DNA from: Baekduia soli
GTDB lineage: Bacteria > Actinomycetota > Thermoleophilia > Solirubrobacterales > Solirubrobacteraceae
NCBI RefSeq assembly: GCF_007970665.1
Contig: NZ_CP042430.1
Coordinates: forward strand, 4,526,001 to 4,590,000
Length of the DNA stretch: 64,000 nt
Direction of reading: 5' to 3'
The position numbers and the translations under genes are program-made. Positions within the stretch are counted from its first letter, which is position 1; every line of letters starts with the position of its first letter. The notes below the pieces were generated by a model. That model saw only the letters and a list, made by a program, of their open reading frames with translations, was not told the origin of the DNA and made no database searches. Below are positions 46,733 to 53,151 of the stretch, one piece after another.

Positions 46733-47118
46733 AGCCCTGCCCCCCTCAGGCTGCCGATGCCCAGGGAGGGGCCGCCGGAGCCGACGGCCGCCGCGCCGTC
46801 GTCGTCGTCGGCGCCCTCCTCGGCGGCCTCGCCGTGGGCGACGATGTCGCCGTCCTGGAACAGCACGCCCTCGGCGATCTCCCGCCACCGCGGCGTGCGC
46901 CGCAGCAGGAACTCCAGGTCCATCGAGAAGTGCTTGTACTCCTCGCCCACGGCGTTGGCCATGACGGCCCGTGCCTCGGGGTCGCGCTCGACGGCCAGCC
47001 GCTGCGCGTACCAGCCGATCGCCTCGGCCTCCTCGGTCAGCGACGCGCAGAGTCGCGCGAAGGTGCGGGTCTCGGCCGGCAGCTCGTCCGGCGGCTCGTG
47101 GTACTGGTCGAAGCCCAT
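46729..47118 (-). CDS. encapsulated ferritin-like protein (EncFtn) cargo
   Basis: 129 aa. 'LTEEAEAIGWY' and 'GEEYKHFSMDLEFLLRR' provide the E-x-H ferroxidase ligands of the two-helix EncFtn fold, which forms decamers. After an acidic linker ('EEGADDDDGAAA') the protein ends in 'GGPSLGIGSLRG', matching the consensus loading peptide that docks cargo inside encapsulin. It oxidises Fe(II) so that iron can be mineralised in the shell. A TAGCGT box (complement of 47125-47130) six nt before the ATG gives it its own leaderless promoter. Confidence 0.95.
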   Translation of the reverse strand: MGFDQYHEPPDELPAETRTFARLCASLTEEAEAIGWYAQRLAVERDPEARAVMANAVGEEYKHFSMDLEFLLRRTPRWREIAEGVLFQDGDIVAHGEAAEEGADDDDGAAAVGSGGPSLGIGSLRGAGL

Positions 47119-47127
47119 GGCGGAACG

Positions 47128-47331
47128 CTACTCCGCGGGTGCGCTGGGCGCGGGGGGCTCGACGGGATCCTCGCGGGGCGTGTCGGGCGCCGGGACGTCG
47201 GGGCCCACGGGATCGCCCGGGGTCCCGGGCTCGATCGCCGGCTCGGGGTCTGGGACCGCCGGGGCGTCGGGCACCACGGGCGTCGCGGGCTCGACGGGCT
47301 GGGGGACTTCGAGCAGCGGTGTGGGGCTCAT
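47128..47331 (-). CDS. 67-aa Pro/Glu/Val-rich low-complexity protein
   Basis: The composition is almost entirely Pro, Val, Ala, Glu, Asp, Thr and Gly, with repeated 'PxxP' and 'VPDPEPAIEPG' patterns, no Cys, no Lys and no aromatic residue. It should be disordered and acidic. It lies nine bp after the HAD gene and nine bp before the encapsulin cargo gene, and its TAG stop forms part of the cargo gene's -10 box. I do not recognise a family. It could be a chance frame, but the start codon, spacing and operon position support it. A role with the encapsulin is speculative. Confidence 0.5.
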   Translation of the reverse strand: MSPTPLLEVPQPVEPATPVVPDAPAVPDPEPAIEPGTPGDPVGPDVPAPDTPREDPVEPPAPSAPAE

Positions 47332-47340
47332 GTCCCGGCC

Positions 47341-48009
47341 CTACCCGAACGGCGTGTCGTCCAGCGCGAGGCGCAGCTCGTCGATCGAGCCGAAGACCGC
47401 CGAGGCGCCCGCGTCGCGCAGCTCGCCCTCCGAGAACCCGCCCGTGAGCACGGCGATCGACTCCAGGCCGGCGCGCTTGGCCGCCTCGCAGTCCCACGTC
47501 GAGTCGCCGACCATGACCGCCGGCGCGCCGTCGAGGAGCTCCATGGCGGCGAGCACGAGGTCGGGGGCGGGCTTGGTGCGCTGCACGTCGGCCGACGTCG
47601 TCCACCCCGTGGCCAGCTCACGCGCATCGAGCAGGTCGAGGTAGTGATCGACCTCCTGGGCCTTCGCGCTGGAGGCCAGGACGATCTTGCGGCCGCGGTC
47701 GCGCAGGTCCTCCAGCAGCGCGCGGGCGCCGCGCAGCGGCTCGACCTCGGCGATGAACACGAGGTACAGCGCCTTCTCGGCCTCGCGGATGGCGTCGCCC
47801 TCGGCTCGCTCGACCTCGTCGCTGAGCAGCGAGCCGACCATCTGGTCGCCGCCCATCCCGATGTGGCGGTGGATGCGCCACAGCGGCACGACGTGGCCGT
47901 GCTGGCGGAACGCGCGGAACCACGCGACGGCATGGTGGTAGTTCGTGTCGACGAGGGTGCCGTCGATGTCGAGGATGGCGGCTGCGGGCTGGCGTCGGCT
48001 GGGGCTCAC
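47341..48009 (-). CDS. HAD family hydrolase (phosphatase, beta-phosphoglucomutase-like)
   Basis: 222 aa from a GTG overlapping the DUF6328 stop. The HAD motifs are intact: I 'ILDIDGTLVDTN' (nucleophile and acid Asp), II 'LASSAKA' (Ser), III 'TKPAPD' (Lys) and IV 'VGDSTWDCEAA' (Asp). A helical cap follows motif I. These enzymes dephosphorylate small metabolites; the substrate is unknown. It is probably cotranscribed with DUF6328 upstream and the Pro-rich gene downstream. Confidence 0.9.
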   Translation of the reverse strand: MSPSRRQPAAAILDIDGTLVDTNYHHAVAWFRAFRQHGHVVPLWRIHRHIGMGGDQMVGSLLSDEVERAEGDAIREAEKALYLVFIAEVEPLRGARALLEDLRDRGRKIVLASSAKAQEVDHYLDLLDARELATGWTTSADVQRTKPAPDLVLAAMELLDGAPAVMVGDSTWDCEAAKRAGLESIAVLTGGFSEGELRDAGASAVFGSIDELRLALDDTPFG

Positions 48010-48497
48010 CACGCGGTTCTGCCCGAAGCGAGGCGCCGCCACGCCAGCCCGAACCACAGCCAGCCGAACAGCGCCGCCGTGGCCGCGACGACGACCACGA
48101 CGGTCGTCGTCCGGAAGACGATGTCCATCAGCAGCAGGACGGCGCCGTTCATGGCCAGCGCGAGCAGCGCCATGCCCGCGATCGCCTGCCGGGTGCCCAG
48201 CCGCACGAGGTACGGCTTCTGACCCGCGCGGAACGTGAGGCGGTGGAAGGCCGAGGGGCCCATGAGGAATGCGGCGGCCGCGGTGGTCAGCAGCAGCGTC
48301 ACGACGTAGACGATGCGTTGGAAGCCGTCGATGCGCGCGAAGCCCTGCTGGAACGGGACCGTCAGCAGGAAGCCGAACAGGAGCTGGACGCCCGGCATGA
48401 CCACGCGCAGCTCGTTGAGCAGCTCGAGGAGCTCGCGGTCCAGGCGCTCGGCCTCGTCCTCGTCCTCCCGCGCCTGCGACTTCGAGTGCTCCTCCAT
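48006..48497 (-). CDS. DUF6328 family four-helix membrane protein
   Basis: 163 aa. An acidic helical N-terminus ('AEELDRELLELLNELRVVMP'-like segment, residues about 10-36) precedes four hydrophobic helices between residues 38 and 150; 'LLFGFLLTVPFQQGF' and 'FLMGPSAFHRLTFR' are typical of DUF6328. It has no known activity and is common in actinobacteria. As first gene of the HAD operon it is 34 bp from the end of the sigma factor gene at 48532. Confidence 0.82.
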   Translation of the reverse strand: MEEHSKSQAREDEDEAERLDRELLELLNELRVVMPGVQLLFGFLLTVPFQQGFARIDGFQRIVYVVTLLLTTAAAAFLMGPSAFHRLTFRAGQKPYLVRLGTRQAIAGMALLALAMNGAVLLLMDIVFRTTTVVVVVAATAALFGWLWFGLAWRRLASGRTAW

Positions 48498-48531
48498 CGC
48501 AGGCCGACGTTCGCGCCGCGGTCCCGCGATG

Positions 48532-49293
48532 TCAAGCGGCCTGGGGCAGCGCGATGCGGTCGCGCAGACCCTGCACCGTGCGGCGGATGAGCCGCGAGAC
48601 GTGCATCTGGGAGATCCCGATCCGGTCGGCGATCTCGCGCTGGGTCAGGCCCTCGTAGAACCGCAGGCGGACGATCTCGCGCTCGCGCGGCGGCAGCTCG
48701 TGCAGGCTGTCGGCCAGCATCGCGCGGGCCTCCGCGCGCTCGAACCCGTCGTCGTCGCCGCCCAGGCTCTCCAGCGGGCCCGTGCCGTCGGCGTAGGGCT
48801 GGTCGAGCGACATCATGCGGTAGGCGGCCGCGGCGGCCAGAGCCTCCCGCACGCGGTCCTCGTCGCAGTCCAGCGCCCGCGCCAGCTCGGCCGCCGTCGG
48901 CGACCGCGACAGGTCGCCGATGAGCCGCTCGCGCACGACGGAGATGCGCCCGGTCAGCTCCTGCACCTCGCGCGGCACGCGCATCATCCACCCGCGGTCG
49001 CGGAAGTGGCGCTTGAGCTCGCCGGCGATCGTCGGCACCGCGTAGGTGGCGAAGCGCACGTCGCGCGTGAGGTCGAAGCGGTCGATCGCCTTGATGAGCC
49101 CGACGCAGGCGACCTGCTCGAGGTCGTCCAGCGGCTCGCCCTTGTTCGCGTAGCGCCGCGCGAGGCTGCGGGCCAACGGCAGCATCTCGTCGACCAGCAG
49201 GTCGCGCGCCACGCGGTCCCCGTGGTCCTGCCACCGGCGCAGCAGCGTGCGCACGTCATCCCGGCCCCCGGCACCAGGCGTCATAGGGTCCAT
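48532..49293 (-). CDS. SigB/SigF/SigG-type RNA polymerase sigma factor (first of two)
   Basis: 253 aa. Region 2 ('LARRYANKGEPLDDLEQVAC', 'IKAIDRFDLTRDVRFATYAV'), region 3 ('ELTGRISVVRERLIGDL') and region 4 ('LPPREREIVRLRFYEGLTQREI') are all present. This is the stress/sporulation-type sigma group that RsbW-like kinases hold inactive. GGGAGG lies four nt before the ATG. A 7-bp inverted repeat (49311-49339) sits just upstream. The partner anti-sigma genes are probably those at 39691-40977 (inference). Confidence 0.93.
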   Translation of the reverse strand: MDPMTPGAGGRDDVRTLLRRWQDHGDRVARDLLVDEMLPLARSLARRYANKGEPLDDLEQVACVGLIKAIDRFDLTRDVRFATYAVPTIAGELKRHFRDRGWMMRVPREVQELTGRISVVRERLIGDLSRSPTAAELARALDCDEDRVREALAAAAAYRMMSLDQPYADGTGPLESLGGDDDGFERAEARAMLADSLHELPPREREIVRLRFYEGLTQREIADRIGISQMHVSRLIRRTVQGLRDRIALPQAA

Positions 49294-49310
49294 CGGTCCT
49301 CCCGATCCAC

Positions 49311-49339
49311 ATGGTTCTCCCCTGCCCTGCGTGAACCAT
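49311..49339. repeat. inverted repeat in the divergent sigma/MerR promoter region
   Basis: ATGGTTC and GAACCAT separated by 15 nt. It lies 18 bp upstream of the sigma factor start and may bind a dimeric regulator, for example the MerR-type protein encoded on the other side. Confidence 0.4.
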
Positions 49340-49410
49340 CCTCACTTTTGGGGAGGGGCTGACAAGGTGGTCACGATTGGGCAACGCGAGAATCGGCCAT
49401 AACCGCGGGC

Positions 49411-50634
49411 GTGGACGGGATGGACAAGGCCGGTCAGACGATCAGCGCGACGCGCTTCGCGCAGCTCACCGGCGTGTCACGCGAGCGGCTGCGCACCTGG
49501 GAGCGCCGCCACGGCTTCCCGCGGCCCGTGCGCGTGGCCGGCGGGCCGCGGCGCTACCTCGTCTCCGACATCACCCGGGTGGTCGCCGTGCGGCGCGCCG
49601 CACAGGACGGTGCGCCCCTGCCGGCCGCCATCGAGCACGTCGGCCGGGTGGCCGACGGCGCCGGGCCGCCGGCCGAGGCCTTCCGCGCCACGCTGGAGCT
49701 GGCCCCGGTCGCGGTGGCGCTCGTCTCGGGTCCTGACCCCCTGCGCCTGGAGTGGGCCAACGCGGCCCTGCGCGCGCTGCGCGGCCCCGCCCCGCCGGGC
49801 GCCGAACTGGCCGAGGAGGAGGCGCGGGACCTGGCCGAGCCGCTGCGCCTGCACTTCACGGGCGACGTGCCGGCCGTCGAGGTCGTCCACCGCCCCTGGG
49901 GCGCGTGCTCGGCCGCCGTGCGCCCTGAGAGCCCGACGCGATCGATGCTCTACCGCCTCCCGGTCGGGCCGGGCCAGCGGCCCGTCGTGGCCATCGTGGG
50001 CATCGAGACCGCCGCGGTGCGCGACGCCCGCGCGGCGCTGGCCGCCGAGCAGGCCGAGCTGGCCGAGCTGCGCCGGCGCACCGAGCGCCACGATCGCTGG
50101 CTCGACGCGCTCTCGGCCCTGGCCGTCGCGTTCCAGCGCGAGCCCGGCCCCGCCGTCATCGGCTCGGCGCTCGACGTCCTCGTGCGCCAGACGCGCGCCG
50201 TCGACGCGGGCCTGGCCAGCTACCTCAGCGGCCGGCTCATCCTGCACGGCTCGCGGCGCGGCGCGCTGCGCGCATGCGGGCTGACCGTGGCGGGCCATCC
50301 GGCCCTCGGGCGGGCCCTGCGCGACGTCGAGGGCCAGTGGCTGGACCCGGCCGCCGCCGCGACGCTCGGCGTGCCCGAGGGCCTGCACGCCGCGGGGCTG
50401 CCGATCGCCGTGGCGGGCGAGGTCCTCGGGCTGCTCGTGATGGTCTTCGACGAGGTCGAGCCCCACGACGCCGACAACCGGCGCCTGCTGCAGGCCGTCT
50501 CGGCCGCGGTCGGGTTCGCGCTGCTTCGCGACCGGCTGCAGCGCGAGGTCCGGGCGACGGTCAGCGCTGACGCGACGTCACGTCCGGGTCGGTATGCGCC
50601 GCGAGCCGCAGGCGCGATACGGCCTGACGGATGA
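49411..50634 (+). CDS. MerR-type HTH regulator with PAS-like and GAF domains
   Basis: 407 aa from a GTG (an ATG three codons later is possible). Residues 10-75 are a MerR-like winged helix ('LTGVSRERLRTWERRHGFPR', 'RYLVSDITRVVAVRRAAQDG'). Residues 90-200 look PAS-like ('LELAPVAVALVSGPDPLRLE'). A coiled coil ('LAAEQAELAELRRRTERHDR') leads to a GAF domain at 225-380. A regulator with this order is unusual: MerR proteins normally have a short effector domain. Its last 25 codons overlap the convergent sigma gene by 74 bp, longer than other overlaps here, so the true 3' end may be misread. Divergent from the first sigma factor. Confidence 0.75.
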   Translation: MDGMDKAGQTISATRFAQLTGVSRERLRTWERRHGFPRPVRVAGGPRRYLVSDITRVVAVRRAAQDGAPLPAAIEHVGRVADGAGPPAEAFRATLELAPVAVALVSGPDPLRLEWANAALRALRGPAPPGAELAEEEARDLAEPLRLHFTGDVPAVEVVHRPWGACSAAVRPESPTRSMLYRLPVGPGQRPVVAIVGIETAAVRDARAALAAEQAELAELRRRTERHDRWLDALSALAVAFQREPGPAVIGSALDVLVRQTRAVDAGLASYLSGRLILHGSRRGALRACGLTVAGHPALGRALRDVEGQWLDPAAAATLGVPEGLHAAGLPIAVAGEVLGLLVMVFDEVEPHDADNRRLLQAVSAAVGFALLRDRLQREVRATVSADATSRPGRYAPRAAGAIRPDG

Positions 50635-51340
50635 GGCGCGAGACCTGCATCTGCGAGACGCCGATGATCTCGCCGATCTCGGCCTGGGTGAGGTCCTCCT
50701 CGAAGCGCAGGCGCAGCACCTCGCGCTCGCGCGGCGTGATCGCCCGCATGAGCTGAGCGATCGTCGCACGGGCCTCGGCCCGGTCGTAGCCGTCCTCGTC
50801 GCCGCCGATCGTGTCGGCCAGCGTCTCCCCCGGCTCGGCCTCCGAGCCGCGCGGGGTCTCCAGCGACGTGGCGTGGTAGGCGCCGGCGGCCTCGAGGGCC
50901 TCGAGCACCTGCTCCTCGTTGGCCCCCACCCGCTCCGACAGCTCGGTCACCGACGGCGACCGGTGCAGCTCGCGGGTCATGTCCCCCACGGTCCGCTCGA
51001 CCTTGAGCGCGAGCTCCTGCAGGTCGCGCGGCACGCGCACCGACCAGGTGCGGTCGCGGAAATGGCGCTTGATCTCTCCGAGGATCGTCGGCACGGCGTA
51101 GCTGGAGAACGCGACGGCGCGGGTGGCGTCGAAGCGGTCGATGGCCTTGACGAGCCCGAGGGCGGCCACCTGGACGAGGTCGTCCATGGGCTCGTCCGGG
51201 CGCTGGTAGCGGCGCGCGAGCTGGCGCGCGAGCGGCAGGTAGCGCTCGACAAGCTGGTCCCGCAGGGCGGGATCGCGGGTCGCCGCGAGGCGGGTGAAGA
51301 GGAGCCGTTCCTCCTGGGCGCGGGAGATGTCGTGCTGCAT
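50561..51340 (-). CDS. SigB/SigF/SigG-type RNA polymerase sigma factor (second of two)
   Basis: 259 aa. The same architecture as its neighbour at 48532: region 2 'LARRYQRPDEPMDDLVQVAA', region 3 'VERTVGDMTRELHRSPSVTE' and region 4 'ITPREREVLRLRFEEDLTQA' with the HTH 'IGVSQMQVSRLIRQAV'. The ATG at 51340 begins 'MQHDISRAQEERLL'. The two sigma factors flank a MerR-PAS-GAF regulator and are clearly paralogous, perhaps from an old duplication. It is divergent from the ANTAR regulator, from which about 90 bp separate it. Confidence 0.93.
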   Translation of the reverse strand: MQHDISRAQEERLLFTRLAATRDPALRDQLVERYLPLARQLARRYQRPDEPMDDLVQVAALGLVKAIDRFDATRAVAFSSYAVPTILGEIKRHFRDRTWSVRVPRDLQELALKVERTVGDMTRELHRSPSVTELSERVGANEEQVLEALEAAGAYHATSLETPRGSEAEPGETLADTIGGDEDGYDRAEARATIAQLMRAITPREREVLRLRFEEDLTQAEIGEIIGVSQMQVSRLIRQAVSRLRLAAHTDPDVTSRQR

Positions 51341-51431
51341 GGCGAAAGCGCACGACACCGGGGGGATGGGGCGTCGGAAGGTGGGGCCCTCGGGCGGGTG
51401 TTTCGGCCCAGGCCGACGTAGTATAGGACGC

Positions 51432-52045
51432 GTGACGGATCCCGCAGAGGGCCTCCGCATCCTCGCGGCCGACGAGGACCGCGAGGCATTGGAGCGCACC
51501 TCGACCAGCCTGCAGCGCCTGGGCCACCAGGTCACGGCCACGGCGATCGACCTCGCCGAGGTCACGGAGGCCGTGGCGCGCGAGGACCCCGAGCTCTCGG
51601 TCGTCGTGGTCCACGACGACGACGAGCACGCCCTTGACCTCATCGAGGAGATCGCGGCGTTCGCGGCCGGACCCGTCATCGCGCTCGTCGCCCATGACGA
51701 GGGCGGCGACTTCATCCCCCGCGCCGCCGACCGGGCATCTACGCCGCCGTGCGCGACGGCGACGAGCAGAGCCTGCAGGCGGCCATCGAGGTCGCCATGC
51801 GCCGCCACGCCGAGACCACGCGCCTGGAGGAGCAGGTCGGCCGCCTGGAGACCGCGATCGAGCGGCGGGCGACGATCGAGCGCGCCAAGGGCATCCTCAT
51901 GGAGCGCCACGGGCTCTCGGACCGCACGGCCTTCGAGCGGCTGCGCACCCACGCGCGGTCGCGCAACCGCACGGTGATCGACGTCGCCTCCGCGGTGACC
52001 GAGGGTCATGGGCTGCTCGGCGACAGCGCTCGCGCGGGCGAATAG
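51432..52045 (+). pseudogene. response-regulator-like ANTAR protein, frameshifted
   Basis: The first frame (GTG at 51432, seven nt after TAGTAT at 51419-51424) encodes a pseudo-receiver domain: 'LRILAADEDREALERTSTSL', 'SVVVVHDDDEHALDLIEEIA', 'GPVIALVAHDEGGDF'. After the GGG run at 51733-51735 the frame shifts, and the second part continues 'VRDGDEQSLQAAIEVAMRRH' into an ANTAR RNA-binding domain ('IERAKGILMERHGLSDRTAF'). One extra G would give 'AADRGIYAAVRDGDE', exactly what receiver-ANTAR proteins have. ANTAR proteins bind hexaloop hairpins in mRNA leaders to prevent termination. Probably a base-calling error rather than a dead gene. Confidence 0.78.
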
Positions 52046-52076
52046 CCCGCGCCGCGGGAGGGGACCCTCCCAGGGC

Positions 52077-52244
52077 ATGCTCGGAACGCTGCTCACCCTC
52101 GTCGCCGCCGCGGTGCTCGTCGCCGCGTGCGTCCTGGCGGGCCTGCCGTCGCTCGTCGCGGTGGTCGTGGCGATCCTCGTGCTCATCGGCGGCATCGGCG
52201 GGACCGGGCATGACCTGGGTCTCGGCGGCCGCCACCAGCACTGA
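52077..52244 (+). CDS. small membrane protein with two helices
   Basis: 55 aa from the ATG at 52077. Two hydrophobic stretches (residues about 3-21 and 24-38) are followed by a Gly/His-rich end ('GGTGHDLGLGGRHQH'). A GGGAGGG-GA-CCCTCCC hairpin (52056-52071) just upstream carries the only Shine-Dalgarno-like purines, so translation could depend on its unfolding. The family is not recognised. The YihY gene starts two bp after its stop (or inside it, if the ATG at 52210 is used), so the two are probably coupled. Confidence 0.6.
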   Translation: MLGTLLTLVAAAVLVAACVLAGLPSLVAVVVAILVLIGGIGGTGHDLGLGGRHQH

Positions 52245-52245
52245 G

Positions 52246-53151
52246 ATGGCGTCGCCGGAGCCGAGCGCGACCTCGCTGACGGGCGCCGCGAAGCGGGCCT
52301 TCGCCGCGTTCCGCCACCACCAGATGACCGACGTGGCGGCCGCGCTGACCTACTACGCGATGATGTCGCTGTTCCCGGCGCTGGTGCTCGCGACGTCGCT
52401 GTTCTCGCTCGTGGGCGACCGCAGCACGGTCTCCAAGGCCGTCGACTACCTGGCGCGCCAAGGCGCCGACCGGCCGACGCAGCAGGCGGTGCAGGAGGTC
52501 ATGAACAAGCTGGTCACGGCCTCGGGTGGCGCGGTGTCGATCGCCCTTGTGTTCTCCATCCTCTTCGCGCTCAACGGCGCGTCCGGCGCGTTCGGCGCCG
52601 CGGGCCGGGCGCTGAACCGCGTCGCCGGCGTCGAGGAGGACCGCGGCTTCGTGCGGCGCAAGGTCACCGACATGGGCATGACGCTGGTGATCGTCGTGCT
52701 CCTGCTGATCGTCGTGGCGGCGCTGTTCCTGGGCGGCCGGATCGCCGAGGACCTCCTGGGGACGATCGGGCTCGGCCGCAGCGCGGCCACCACGTGGTCC
52801 ATCGTCCGCTGGCCCCTGGCGCTGTTCGTGATGCTCATCGCCTACGCGTTGATCTACGCGTTCGCCCCCGACCGCGAGCCGCGCACGCTTCGCTGGCTCA
52901 CCCCGGGCGCGATGGCGGGCGTGCTCATCTGGATCGTCGCGTCGGTGGGCTTCGCGATCTACATCAAGAACTTCAGCTCCTACGGCGCCGCCTACGGGGC
53001 GGCGGGCACGGTCGTCGTGCTGCTGCTGTGGCTCTGGCTCTCGGGCTGCGCGCTGCTCTTCGGCGCCGAGCTCAACGCCGAGCTCGAGCGGGCCGGAGGT
53101 GGCCGGCCGCGGCGGGCCGCCGTTCCCGATGCCCCCGCCCGGTGCGCCTAG
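52246..53151 (+). CDS. YihY/virulence factor BrkB (UPF0761) membrane protein
   Basis: 301 aa from the ATG just after the preceding stop; an in-frame ATG at 52210 would overlap that gene. The family pattern is clear: 'VAAALTYYAMMSLFPALVLA', 'LIYAFAPDREPRTLRWLTPG', 'FAIYIKNFSSYGAAYGAAG' and 'LWLWLSGCALLFGAELNAEL'. Six hydrophobic helices are expected. Once called ribonuclease BN, the family is now regarded as a membrane protein of uncertain, possibly transport, function. Its stop shares a CTAG tetranucleotide (53148-53151) with the convergent addA gene. Confidence 0.9.
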   Translation: MASPEPSATSLTGAAKRAFAAFRHHQMTDVAAALTYYAMMSLFPALVLATSLFSLVGDRSTVSKAVDYLARQGADRPTQQAVQEVMNKLVTASGGAVSIALVFSILFALNGASGAFGAAGRALNRVAGVEEDRGFVRRKVTDMGMTLVIVVLLLIVVAALFLGGRIAEDLLGTIGLGRSAATTWSIVRWPLALFVMLIAYALIYAFAPDREPRTLRWLTPGAMAGVLIWIVASVGFAIYIKNFSSYGAAYGAAGTVVVLLLWLWLSGCALLFGAELNAELERAGGGRPRRAAVPDAPARCA

